Origin: Triglochin maritima
Lineage: Eukaryota > Streptophyta > Magnoliopsida > Alismatales > Juncaginaceae
NCBI GenBank assembly: GCA_963682175.1
Contig: OY821771.1
Coordinates: 28,974,201-29,038,200 of the forward strand
Reading direction: 5' to 3'
DNA length: 64,000 nt
Within the stretch, counting starts at the first letter, position 1. Every line of letters starts with the position of its first letter. Both the position numbers and the translations under genes were made by a program. The notes beneath the pieces were generated by a model. The model did no database searches. It was not told the origin of the DNA and saw nothing but the letters and a program-made list of their open reading frames with translations. Shown here in pieces: positions 43,479 through 55,254 of this stretch.

Positions 43479-43642
43479 TGGGCACTGTTTTGCATATGGA
43501 TGCCTGTGTTGTGTGTGATTGGATCTGCCTCGAGGACAATGGGTCTCCGGCCTTTTGGGGCGACGGTACAGACATTGCCGGCCTGAGAGGAAGATCGTGG
43601 TTGTGGCTCTACGGAGAGGGTGGCTTGTGTGCACGTTGTTGT

Positions 43643-43979
43643 GGCCGATGTTTTCCGGCGGTGCCTTGTGTGCACGTGTGATTGTGGGGTTGGGGTGAGA
43701 GGACCCTTGAGACCCGTGGTCGATGTTTTCCGGCGGTGCCTTGCGTGCACGTGTGATTGTGGGGTTGGGGTGAGAGGACCCTTAAGACCCGTGGCCGATG
43801 TTTTCCGGCAGTGCCTTGTGTGCACGTGTGATTGTGGGGTTGGGGTGAGAGGACCCTTGAGACCCATGGCCGATGTTTTCCGGCGCTGCCTTGTGTGCAC
43901 GTGTGATTGTGGGGTTGGGGTGAGAGGACCCTTGAGACCCGTGGCCGATGTTTTCCGGCAGTGCCTTGTGTGTACGGGA
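43643..43979. repeat. 75-bp tandem repeat, 4.5 units (T2 5' LTR)
   Basis: Unit starts GGCCGATGTTTTCC at 43643, 43718, 43793, 43868 and 43943, exactly 75 bp apart. Because 75 is a multiple of three, it leaves long open frames on both strands. Confidence 0.95.
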
Positions 43980-44367
43980 GTTAGTTATGCTTTTACTGCA
44001 TTCTTCATTTCATATTTCATATACACATATTATGTTCATATTTTAGGGGTTTGGCATACGGGGTTTCCCTAGGGGAAACTCAGGCATTGTTTGTTTACAT
44101 GTCAGGTCGTGCACGTCAGTAGGAGGTGGTGATTGCGGGCAGGAGCACCCTGACCAGATCCTGTTCTTTTATCCTTCGAAGTGGATGATTTTCACTTGTA
44201 CTTGTGTTGTATATCTTTTGTGTTGGGTTGTAGTCATCCTTGACTCTCGTATTGTACACTTTACACCTTATATTATATATATACTTGTGGTTTGGTGACG
44301 ACCCCGGTGATGATTCTTATATCTGTTTTAAGTTTTAAATTTTCCACTGTTTCGGGCCGTTACAATT

Positions 44368-44379
44368 TGGTATCAGAGC
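44368..44379 (+). promoter_or_regulatory. Primer binding site, tRNA-iMet (T2)
   Basis: TGGTATCAGAGC three bases after the LTR. Confidence 0.94.
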
Positions 44380-44498
44380 TTTCGGTCTCGGTGCGCTTGT
44401 CCAATGAAACCACCTTAGAGGTCTTGCATTTATATGTCATTTATCATGCGTTCATTCATTATCATTGATTCATTGTCGTTTCCTGTCCTCTTGTGTAG

Positions 44499-45562
44499 AT
44501 GCCTCCGAGACGTGTAAGACCACTTTCACGTTATAGGGGCGCTAGTGAGGAGACTGGTAGGGAGGACAGGGGGAGGAGAGGAGGACCCTTCAGGGGACTC
44601 TTGGCAGGCTGGGCGAGTTTCTCGAGCGCGAGTCTGCACAGTCTGAGCAGGCAGGGGCGGGGGCAGTGCTGGATCGGTTTATGCGACAGCACCCTACTTC
44701 CTTTTTCGGTAGTTGTGAGCCGGAGGCAGCTGAGGATTGGGTCTTCAAGATCCGGAAGAACTTCAGGGCGATCGGATGTCCTTCTGAGAGGTGGGTGGAT
44801 CTGGCCACCTATGTGTTGGACGGAGAGGCGACCAACTGGTGGAGGTCCACGTCGGCTGTTGTTTTCGAGGACAGTGAGGAGGTGGGCTGGGTGGAATTCC
44901 TCGCAGAGTTCAACCAGCAGTATGTTCCCCAACATGTGCATGACAGGAAAAAGGAGTTCCTGGCACTCGAGTAGTGAGAGATGACGTTGGCGGCTTACAT
45001 TAGCAGGTTTCACGCCTTGGAGCGTTACTGCCCGGATACTTATGTGACACCGGAGCAGAGAGCTCGGAAGTTTATCCGAGGGTTGAGGCCGCAGTTCCGG
45101 TCCCGTATGACTACGAGTATGCCGCAGACTTTAGCTTATGGAGTGAAGTTTGCGACGATTACGGATCAGGACTACCAGGAGACGGTAGAGGCCAGGAAGG
45201 TGCAGACGAAGGCCAGTGTGCGACCCGGAGTTCAGCTTTCAGGGAATCCGAGCAAGAGGCCCCAGGTTGATAGCAAGGGATCTCAGCAGTCCGGGCAGTG
45301 CAGGCAGTGTGGTAGAGTTCACCCCGGGCGCGGGTGTGGGGCTCGTTCAGGTGCATGTCATGGTTGTGGCCAGATGGGACATTTTATTTGTTCCTGCCCG
45401 AGTAGGTTAGGTGGACCTAGTGGACGACCGGGTTCCACCTCAGCTAGCGGAGCTGGACCGAGTCGACCAGTTGCACCCTCCCAGCAGGGGACGAGTGTGG
45501 GACGTGTCTTCACCATCCAGGCAGATGATGCTAGAGCCGCCAGTGCTGTGGTGGAAGGTACG
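44499..45562 (+). pseudogene. Chromovirus gag (T2), broken
   Basis: Starts at ATG 44499 (MPPRRVRPL), shifts frame by about 44650, and continues in the 44666 frame with a TAG at 44972-44974 that replaces Gln. Gag core: FFGSCEPEAAEDWVF, VDLATYVLDGEATNWW, MTLAAYISRFHAL, RARKFIRGLRPQF. Two Cys/His motifs follow: CRQCGRVHPGRGC and a good CCHC knuckle CHGCGQMGHFICSC (about 45355-45400). The frame ends at VVEGT where E is inserted and resumes at 49645 in the protease. Confidence 0.88.
45558..45562. repeat. Target site duplication GTACG (left of E)
   Basis: Right copy is GTACA at 49645-49649, one mismatch. Joining the sides restores the VEGTLFVDG reading frame. Confidence 0.85.
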
Positions 45563-47060
45563 TGATTGACATCATTTCATGTTCATATTTGTATCTTATA
45601 TCCATTATCTTACACCTAAGCAATGCTGCATGACGAGTTTTATGTTTGAATTTCAGAAATAAAGAGGTTTGAAGAGAAGAGCCATGAAAGGACCCAAAAG
45701 CAGGAAAAGGACTTCATTGTGAGACCTGGGGCCTAAGATGCAAGGGAGAAGGACCTGAACGTAAGACCGAAGGACCTAAGAGCAAAACAGGAAACTCCAC
45801 ACCATCATGGGGAGTATTTTGACAATTCGATTCGGGTCGGAGCTCCAATAAACAAAGTAGATGCATCCAAGACCAACAAATACACCAAGCAAAGCCCAGA
45901 ACGAAAAACAACTCGATCCAAAGCTTATGGACTGCTAATTGGCGGTCCAGATAGCTCTTGATCCGCTTAGCTTTTGGTAGCCGGTGTATTAGTGTATTCT
46001 TAGTCTATATTTGGTATTGGTTTAGTCCCACATCGGGGGATTGTCCCGGATTAGCTTTTTCAATGCCTATAAATAGAACTCTTCACCTTCTATTGTAACC
46101 TACTCATTTCTTGGTGGCATTCTCTCTACTAAGGAGTGAGCCTTGAAGAAAAAACTCAAGGTGGAGAAGAATGCTACCTTCAATGTGAGTCATTGTTAAT
46201 AAAATAATTGTTCTTAGTTTTGTCTTTTAATTCTTGCATGTTTCTTTAGTTTATCTTTCTTTCAATTAGCCTCTTTTCCTTGTTTAATTAGTGTAGTTTC
46301 ATTTCAGTATAATGCTTCATTTTGTAAAGTAGTTAGTTTAAATATGTGTGAGTAGTTTCATCCCCATTTGGGGGGTGGAGAAATATGAGATATGATCGTG
46401 TAGTGTATTAAGTGTGTGTTATCTTAATCCCTTGACCTTTATATGATTTCCATAACCATCTAATGGGTTTTCACTCTTATCTTTTATATGCTAATGCTCT
46501 TGAATGAAGCTTAGCTTATGCTTTGATTAGTGGACCTATTTTATGGGGAATGATAAGGTTAGGATATGGATGGAATTAATATTGGAAACACAATTTGTAG
46601 TGTATGTACTCTTGTTGCCTTTACCTTGGTTAATGTCTTGTATGTTTTAATGATATTGAGTTATCTTATTTCATGTGGAGGCATAGTAGGGTCTAGTCTT
46701 TATACTTGAGTTCATTTAGCTTCATTCCAATTATTGTCTTGTATGTTTTAATGATGTAGTCTTATCTTAATTCATGTGGAGGCAAAGTTGGATGTAGTTT
46801 TATGATTTCATGCACTACATGTTGTGAGGAGCTTAATTGAACACACACACACACATCTTTATATTCACATTATTTCTCTACCCCTATGGGGTTTAGTTTT
46901 ATTGCTTATCTTTCATTTCCTTTTGCATTCTCGTGTAGGTTAGTGTAATCAATCTTTCTCTCCATTTTTTACCACTCGCCTTCGCACAAACCAAACGTCG
47001 AGACACCTCCCAGTGGACGACCCGTATTTGTCACTGCTTCAACACGGCCGTGCACTTGCG
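45563..47060 (+). repeat. E 5' LTR (last about 23 bp deleted)
   Basis: TGATTGACATC... to ...CGTGCACTTGCG. USE box GTCCCACATCG 46025-46035 and TATAAATA 46068-46075, 32-bp gap. Confidence 0.9.
46025..46075 (+). promoter_or_regulatory. USE box plus TATA box (E 5' LTR)
   Basis: A perfect match to the plant snRNA USE consensus RTCCCACATCG, 32 bp before TATAAATA. Confidence 0.72.
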
Positions 47061-48123
47061 AAAGAAAATGTTTTGTGGGTTTTTTCGTGTGTTTAGCACG
47101 TGCAAAACCGTTGAGAGGCAAAGTAAAAAGAAAGCTCCCAAAATTGTCTTGAACTTGATGCATTAGGATATCTAGTACAGTGGCTTTAGGATTTATCGAC
47201 TCATTAGGATGCACCCCAGTTTTCCCTCGGGGGGTGAGTAATCATAGGGTTTCAGTGCTCAAACATTTAAATAAGTCCAACCTGAACCTAGTGAGTCAAT
47301 AATTCGTGTCTATTAAGTTAAGGAACTTTGTTGTAGTCAAGGACCCTTTAAATCTTGTTGTGAGACATTAAGTGTAGGGGTTTTGGTTCTTGCGTAGATA
47401 AGAAATAAGTGAGTAGGTGTTCTCTCTTCTCGCACGGCTCCTATCACTCGGGAAAGTAGGTCTGAGGGGACTTTGTGCCTGGTGCTTTCGAGTCATCTGA
47501 CATGGGATGCGCCGACCGAACTCTCGTTACACGGGTGGTAGGGATTGCCCTATGTGGAGATTTAGGGAAAGGTATACGTGATAGTGTAAGTCCTCATGGG
47601 CAATGATACACGAAACCTGACCCTGGGAGAATGAAGCTCCAACTAATAAAAAGAAAAAAAAGAAAAAAATGAGAAAAGAAACAAAAAGGAAAAAAAATGC
47701 AAATAAGAACCTTAATGGACCTTACACTTTGTATCACTTCAGGATGTTGAGGTTGTCCATGTCTTTCACTTAATCCCATATTTAACTTACACGAATGGTT
47801 CATTAGGTTAGGTGTGCGGGCTGATTACCTATATAGAGTCGGCTCGTAGGATTACCGCGTCGAATGATCGACAAAATTTGTCCAACGAGTCGAGTGTCTA
47901 GATTGAATAATGCATCTTGTTTGGATTTTTTTGGTATATCCGCTGAAAACCCTTAGGAGACAACACTCCTCCTCCTAGGCAACAAGGAGGTTTAACGGCT
48001 TGTTGCACGTGCTAAGTGCAGCCGTGATTCCTACGAAAGTGAGTTAGGATTTCTTGTTTCTCGTTTGCTTTTCTCTTTCTTTGTTTTGCTCGGGACTAGC
48101 AAAAACTTAGGTGTGGGGGTATT
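47061..48123 (+). other. E internal remnant (3' UTR and PPT)
   Basis: Homologous to 7515-8567 of B. No coding sequence. Conserved hairpin at 48002-48022 and PPT TTAGGTGTGGGGGTATT ending at 48123. Confidence 0.85.
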
Positions 48124-49644
48124 TGATTGACATAATTTCATGCTCATATTTGTATCTTATCTCCATTATCTTACACCTAAGCAATGCTACGTGACGAGTT
48201 TTATGTTTGAATTTTAGAAATAAAGAGGTTTGAAGAGAAGAGCCATGAAAGGACCCAGAAGCAGGAAAAAGGACTTAATTGTGAGACCTGGGGACTAGGA
48301 TGCAAGGGAGAAGGACCTGAACGTAAGACCGAAAGACCTAAGAGCAAAACAGGAAACTCCACACCATCATGGGGAGTATTTTGACAATTTGATTCCGGTC
48401 GGAGCTCCAATAAACAAAGTACATGCATCCAAGACCAACAAATACACCAAGCAAAGCCCAGAACGAAAACAAACTCGATCCAAAGCTTATGGACCGCTAA
48501 TTGGCGGTCCAGATAGCTCTTGATCCGCTTAGCTTTTGGTAGCCGGTGTATTAGTGTATTCTTAGTCTATATTTGGTATTGGTTTAGTCCCACATCGGGG
48601 GATTGTCTCGGATTAGCTTTTTCCATGAATATAAATAGAACTCTTCACCTTCTATTGTAACCTACCCATTGCTTGGTGGCATTCTCTCTACTAAGGAGTG
48701 AGCCTTGAAGCAAAAACTCAAGGTGGAGAAGAATGCTACCTTTAATGTGAGTCATTGTTAATAAAATAATTGTTCTTAGTTTTGTCTTTTAATTCTTGCA
48801 TGTTTCTTTAGTTTATGTTTCTTTCAATTAGCCTCTTTTCCTTGTTTAATTAGTGTAGTTTCGTTTCAGTATAATGCTTCATTTTGTAAAGTAGTTAGTT
48901 TAAATATGTGTGAGTAGTTTCATCCCCATTTGGGGGGTGGAGAAATATGTGATATGATCCTGTAGTGTATTAAGTGTGTGTTATCTTAATCCCTTGAGCT
49001 TTATATGATTTCCATAACCATCTAATGGGTTTTCACTCTTATCTTTGATATGCTAATGCTCTTGACTGAAGCTTAGCTTATGGTTTCATTAGTGGACCTA
49101 TTTTATGGGGATTTATAAGGTTAGGATATGGATGGAATTAATATTGGAAACACAATTTGTAGTGTATGTACTCTTGTTGCCTTTACCTTGGTTAGTCTTA
49201 TATGTTTTAATGATATTGAGTTATCTTATTTCATATGGAGGCATAGTAGGGTCTAGTCTTTATATTTGAGTTCATTTAGCTTCATTCCAATTATTGTCTT
49301 GTATGTTTTAATGATGTAGTCTTATCTTAATTCATGTGGAGGCAAAGTTGGATGTAGTTTTATGATTTCATGCACTACATGTTGTGAGGAGCTTAATTGA
49401 ACAAACACACACATATCTTTATATTAACATTATTTCACTACCCCCCTATGGGGTTTAGTTTTATTGCTTATCTTTCATTTCCTTTTGCATTCTTGTGTAG
49501 GTTAGTGTAATCAATCTTTCTCTCCATTTTTTACCACTCGTCTTCGCACAAACCAAACGTCGACACACCTCCCAATGGACGACCCGTATTTGCCACCGCT
49601 TCAACGCGGCCGTGTACTTGCGGTTAATATAAAACGATCAATCA
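48124..49644 (+). repeat. E 3' LTR (1521 bp)
   Basis: TGATTGACATA...ACGATCAATCA. USE 48587-48597 and TATA 48630-48637, 32-bp gap; AATT-centred palindrome GGACCGCTAATTGGCGGTCC at 48491-48510. Confidence 0.92.
48587..48637 (+). promoter_or_regulatory. USE box plus TATA box (E 3' LTR)
   Basis: Perfect USE match and the same 32-bp gap as in the other copies. Confidence 0.72.
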
Positions 49645-50346
49645 GTACACTTTTTGTTGATGGCTTGATAGCTAGAGTGTTTTTCGATTGCGGGGCCACA
49701 CACTCGTTCATCTCTGTGCAGTTTGTGAGCGTGTTAGGTCGTACCCCTGCGATGTTGACTGCCACTTTGGAAGTCAACACACCCTTGGGTTTGGTGGGCA
49801 TTGTGGGGGGCTTCCTCCCCAGCGCCACGGTTGCTTCGGGAGACCAGAAGTTCCCGGCAGACCTGGTCTTGTTACTGATGGTATACTTCGATGTCATACT
49901 TGGGATGGATTGGCTGTCCCACTACGATGTTCGAGTCTTGTGCCGAGAAAAGAAGATTTTGATCTCGAGGAAGGGTCTTCCTGATTTATTGATCAGAGGG
50001 ACTAAGAGTGGAGATGGTCGGATTTTGGTTTCGGCAGTGAAGGCTCAGAAGATGATTCACCAGGGTTGTAGAGCGTTCTTAGCGACGCTTGTGGTACCAG
50101 AGTTTGAGGTGAAGAAGTTGGAAGATATCGAGGTTGTCCAGGATTTTCCTGAGGTATTTTCTTATGAGATCACCGGGTTACCGCCTCACAGAGAGATCGA
50201 GTTTGGTATCGATCTGGTAGCTGAGTCTACACCGCAGTCAAAGGCTCCGTATAGGATGGCGCCTGCTGAGTTAGCTGAGCTGAAGAAGCAGTTGCAGGAT
50301 CTGCTAGATTCAGGTTTGATCAGGCCCAGTGTTTCACCCTGGTGAG
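49645..50346 (+). pseudogene. Chromovirus protease to RT linker (T2)
   Basis: Continues gag after E in an open frame: aspartic protease with active site FDCGATHSFIS and the ILGMDWL motif, then the linker DFPEVF...GLPPHREIEF and the RT start LLDSGLIRPSVSPW. It is interrupted at 50346 by F and resumes at 57806. Protease residues look intact. Confidence 0.9.
50342..50346. repeat. Target site duplication GTGAG (left of F)
   Basis: Right copy GGGAG at 57806-57810. T1 has an uninterrupted GGGGAGCTCC at the matching place (about 20677), confirming GGGAG as the original. Confidence 0.85.
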
Positions 50347-51574
50347 TGATGAAGAATTAAATTTATACCGCAAGTGCACGGCGTCAATGAAGACGTGGCA
50401 AATACGGGTGGAACACAAGGAGTGAGAGATTTGTTATTAATGTGATTTCGATTGGGGGAAAGAAGGAGAGAAGAAATAAATTGGGTTTTGAGCTTTTTGG
50501 TTTTTAATTATCTAAAGCAAGAAACAAGAACAAATAAACTAAAACAAGAACAAAGAGGTGAATTCCGTCGGGTGGAGGTTTAGATTTAGGGTTTAGATTA
50601 GAGAATTCAGAAACTTATAATAAATCATGTTAGTTATGAAGCATTACATGATAAATGATTTAACATAAACTCAAGTAATCAAAATATACTAATCACGAAC
50701 TTAAAATAATAACATTCATTCATCTTCTCTTCACCCTAATCTGTCACCTCCACCCTTTGGAAGGAGTTAGAAACTCATAGAGGGAGGAAGAAGGGGTCCT
50801 AGAGGCATTACAAAAGAAAAGTAAAAACAAGAAATAAAAGACAGAATTTTATTAATCCAAAGAAAAGATTACAAATAAAAACAACAACTAAAAACTAGGT
50901 CTAAGGCCAAGGACCCTTCTAACATCGTTCTCGGGGCTATTTATAGCCGATACAAGGGATCCCAATATATAAATGGAACGTACACGCGTCAATACAGCAT
51001 TGGTAAAAATTTGAGCACACGGATCGACTTTTGTGCGGCTAAATCGCCGTAATTTGTACATGAGGTGCGGCGGAATCGCCACCTTTTTGGCTCGGATTCG
51101 ATCCGGATTTTTCCTGTGTGTTTATGGTATGATTTCAATGTCTTTTACATATCCGGATGATTTCTTTCCTTTCTTTTGAGCTCCGACTTTATTTCTTTAT
51201 ATATTTGGAGATCCACATTGATTTTTCTTTAGATTTTCTCCAAGATAATATTTTGGTGCTTTAATTGCAATTAGGTCCTTGGCTTTTTGCAATTAAGTCC
51301 CCGGCTACTTTTGTGCTTAAGTCCTTGTACTTTTTGGAATTAGATCTTGAATGCTTTTATGCTTGGATACATTTCCATTTGTAACCTGATAACCTTGAAC
51401 TTGGTCTTTATGATAGAAATGAGTCTTTTGCACGCGTTTATGCTCGGGATGTAGGTAATTTGCATTCAGGTCCTTGTATTCTGTAAATAAGACTAAACAC
51501 ATACCTTAGTAGCATTTATCGATATAAAATCAATCTAAATGAAAGACATATGATGCAATGTATGCAATGCATCA
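50347..51574 (-). repeat. F 3' LTR (1228 bp)
   Basis: TGATGAAGAATT...CAATGCATCA. Paired palindromes with GCGGC starts at 51035 and 51067 (32 bp apart). Its first 60 bp are the reverse complement of the B/E LTR end. Confidence 0.93.
51033..51083. repeat. Paired GC palindromes, 32-bp spacing (F LTR)
   Basis: GTGCGGCTAAATCGCCGTA and GGTGCGGCGGAATCGCCACC, spaced as in D; repeated in the F 5' LTR and in its leader. Confidence 0.8.
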
Positions 51575-52849
51575 AATACCCCCACACCTAGATTTTGCTA
51601 GTCCCTAGCAAAACAGAAAATACGAAAAATAAAAACAGGGAAATCCTAACTCACTTTCGTAGGAATCACGGTTGCACTTAGCATGTGCAACAAGCCTTTA
51701 AACCTCTTTGTTGCCAAGTAGGAGGAGTGTTGTCTCCTGAACGTTTTCAGCGGATATACCCACAAAATCCGAAATCAACATTTCATTAATAGTTCTCAAT
51801 ATCCCTACCTCAACCTTATACATCTCACTGAGAATTCTTGCATGCTCATTATATAAATCTAACTCATTAAAAATATGACTTGGTCTTTGTTCCTCCAACA
51901 TTCACACCACTAACCCTTCTACACATGATATCACTTAAATTATTTTGCACGCCTCCTCTGGTGGTGAAGTATCATTTGGATCAACCATGGCATGGATCAT
52001 TCTTTTAGCTTTGGGCCTTGAGTATTTTTTTTCTTTTCTTCCGTGATTCAACACATTTGCTTTTTGACACTTTTACCCTTTTTGCATTCGTGTAGCGAGT
52101 TTGGTCGATAATCCCGAGCTGGTAGACTCAAGTTACCGGGTTTCAAGATACCCCTACGGACCAGTGACTCAAAGCCTTGGGCTTTTGTAATCATTTTGCA
52201 GAATGTGATTTCCTCACTTTATTCCTTTATTTTTAATTTTATTTTCCTCAAGGCTTAATTGCTATTAGAAGTCCACACTTCCCGGTATATTTTCCTCAAC
52301 CTCTGCTTTTTATCAACCACTTCAAAGATTTGATTCATCCAATTTAAGTGCATACATGTCTTAAAGGGCAATGGGTTATTTCTTTGGAACTTAGATTTAT
52401 GTCATAATTTCTACAAGCAGAACTATATAATAAGGAACAAAAACTCAATGCAATTTGTACTCGGGTTTTGGTAGTTCAATCTTAAGCTATGTCATGAAAC
52501 ATTGATTTTTTTTATTTTTATTTTTTTTTGAAATAAAAGACAGATATATTGATAAATATATACATAAACACCCCCCACACCTAAATCATGCATTGTCCTC
52601 AATGTATGCAAATATAAAGCAAATGCACTTATTACCTGAGTGAACTGCGGTGGAAGGATAGAATTTGCTCAAAGTCAACCATAGTCAGAACTGGATTGAA
52701 TAACACCATATTGGTGCATGTATCCAGTTGAATTGTTCCCCATGTTGCAATGAGAGTCCTGAGTCACAGGTTCCACACCCCTCACATAAATTGGTTCACT
52801 TATTTGCTCGAGTGATGGTGGGTGTGTAGATGCATTCCTCCCCTTTTTC
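51575..52849 (-). other. F PPT and 3' untranslated region
   Basis: PPT at 51575-51591; conserved hairpin at 51671-51691; no gene in the rest. Confidence 0.8.
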
Positions 52850-55254
52850 TTACTTCCTTTTTTGATTTTGTGATGATTTATTTGATTCAGAAATCTTATA
52901 GATACGTGCTCTCATCACAACATCACTTTGATTGCATATTATTTCTGGCTCACTATCAACATGAAAGATATTAAATTCAGCTTTTAGGTTCCCAAAAGAT
53001 AATTGTATGAGCCTATTTCGACAGTTTATCAATGCTTCAGAAGTGGCTAAAAAGGGTCTGCCTAGTATTACAGGGATTTGTCTCTTAGGATCGACAACAG
53101 GTTCAATGTCTAGAACAACAAAATCCACTGGGTAAATGAAGTCACCCACCTTGATCAAAACGTCCTCGACTACACCTCTTGGTTTCTTAATAGAGCAATC
53201 AGCAAATTGAAGAGTTGTCTTAGAGGGTTTTAGTGGACCAAGGTTGAGTTGCTCGTAGATAGAGAACGAGAGTAGGTTAACACTAGCACCAAGGTCTAGA
53301 AGGGCTTTGTTGATAAAAGTGTCTCCTATTGCACATTAAATTGTGGGACATCTAGGATCCTTATATTTTATAGGAGACGAGTTTGACAGGATAGAGCTTA
53401 TGTTTGCAGTTAAGAATGCCTTCTTTGGTACGTTCGTTTTTCTCTTTTTAGTGCACAGATCTTTTAAGAATTTAGCATAAGCAGGTATTTGTTGAATCAT
53501 GTCTAAGAGTGGAATGTTCACCTTAACTTGCTTAAATACTTCCAAGATTTTCTCCATTTGTGCACTTGAGTTCTTTTTGAGTCTATTAGGGAATGGGGCT
53601 TTAGGAACATAGACTCGCTCAGGTTCAGGTTGAGCTATGGGTTCAGGTTGAGTAGGTGGGTTGGGCGTTTCAGATTGGACGTCGGGTTCAATGGTTAGGT
53701 CGTATGTGGTAGCTTGATGGCTAGATTGATTAGACGTTCTAGGATTTACCACATTATTGTCAATCTGTCTTCCGGACCGTAATGATACTACTGCATTTAT
53801 TTGTTGGAACGGTCCTTCCTCATTAACCATTTGAACCGGTCTAGGGTTGTTATTTCCTGAAGGTGGTTGATAGGATTGATATGAATTATTAGATCTAGGG
53901 TTCACCTCAGGTTGACTTGGAAACCGACCCTTTTCTCTTTCACCTACTATTTGTGCTAGTTGGCTGACTTGTGTCTCAAGTCTTTGGAACGTCTGGTTGG
54001 TTATTTGTATAAAGGTTTTCATCAAATTCTCCAAGCTTGTCAACCTAACCTCATGATCGCCATTGTTACTAAACCCAGATGATGTATTATTTTGGTTATA
54101 CGGGTTTGGTTGTTGTCTAGGAGGTTGACCTTGTTGGCTTGATGAGAAATTGGAATTATTACGCCAACCCGAGTTATAGGTTGATGCGTATGGGTCATTT
54201 CTAGCATGGTTATACATGGCATTAACTTGGTCCCAGTCCGCACAATCCTCCATTACATGACTAGTCTGACCACATCTAGGGCAAGGGATAGACGAGGCTT
54301 GATTCACTCGTGTTTGGGTTTGTAGCTCTAAACTTTCCATTCTGCGCATAAGGGTAGCTAGTTTTCCTTCAGCCGCTATGTTGGCATCTACAGCTAAGAC
54401 ACCTGGTTTGGGTTGACTTGCTATTTAGATCCAATACTCGGGTTAAGCGGTGTTCTAGCGTTGTCCCATTGCATACTGTTTTCAGCTAAATCCTCAAGAA
54501 AAGTCCAGGCATCATTTTCATTTTTCGACATAAAGTTCCCTTGGCTTACAGATTCTACCATAACCCTAGATGTGGGTGTCAATCCCTCATAAATTATTTG
54601 GCATAATTGTCATCTCGGAATTCCATGATGAGGGCATTGGGTCAGAACACTTTTGAATCTTTCTAGATAGGAATAGAACGGCTCGCTCTCAGACTGAACG
54701 AATGCAACAATTTCATTCCTAATCCTCATAGTCTTATGGTTGGGAAAATATTTTTTCAGGAATACTTGAACAAACTCAGCCCAACTCCTAATAGATCTTT
54801 CGGCTAGACTATATAGCCATTTCTTAGCGTCGTCCTTCAGTGCCAGAGGCACGAATTTCAGACGCACTGCCTCCTCAGGGATATGCTGGTAGTGCATAAG
54901 AGAGCAGATTTCCTAAAATTCTCTAAGGAAGAGATATGGGTCTTCCCTAGACGTGAACTTAGGCAACATACTCATGTATTGTGCCTTGAGTTCGAAGTCG
55001 CGACCCGGTATGGTGGGCATAACGATGCACGATGGTTGAGCAGCCATCGCTAGATAGCATCGATCCCTCAGAGTTATAGGTTGTGCAACCGGTGGGTCCA
55101 CTACATTCTCACCCATTGGATCCGGGTGAGGTGGTGCGGCAGATGTCTTGGGGCTAAGCTCTAGACTGGAATCTAGATGAACTCGTGAGAGTAGATTACT
55201 CAAGTCCCGAATCCAAATCTGAGTGCACCGGGTTGAATCAATTTTTGAATTCAA
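52850..55254 (-). pseudogene. Athila-like gag-protease gene, broken (F)
   Basis: Homologous throughout to the 851-residue frame of D. Breaks: TAG at about 54913 (Glu codon), TGA near 54610 (Trp codon), a 1-bp deletion near 54426 and TAA at 53336 (Ser codon). The zinc knuckle is intact (CPRCGQTSHVMEDC). The protease keeps the catalytic Asp (LLDLGAS near 53290), unlike D. The last open part (53158-52850) carries GRPFLATSEAL. Confidence 0.9.

Larger units (their letters stand above)
42499..44364 (+). repeat. T2 5' LTR (1866 bp)
   Basis: TGTTACATCC...CCGTTACA. TATAAAAG at 42605-42612 followed by a CT-rich block, then the palindrome array and a 75-bp tandem repeat. Confidence 0.94.
45563..49644 (+). 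mobile_element. Athila-type deletion derivative E
   Basis: Two LTRs of the B family (45563-47060 and 48124-49644) separated by only about 1.06 kb of B-type 3' UTR. The end of the first LTR, PBS, gag and protease were lost in one deletion whose junction is a TTGCG shared by the LTR end and the UTR. The TSD is GTAC plus one base. Confidence 0.9.

Noticed and set aside
43620..44072. Cys-rich repeat protein (25-residue repeats)
   Set aside because: Produced by a 75-bp tandem repeat in an LTR; the opposite strand is equally open, so no coding signal.
44499..44984. 161-codon Arg/Gly/Ser-rich protein
   Set aside because: Only its first part is the gag N-terminus; the rest is a wrong-frame read after a frameshift.
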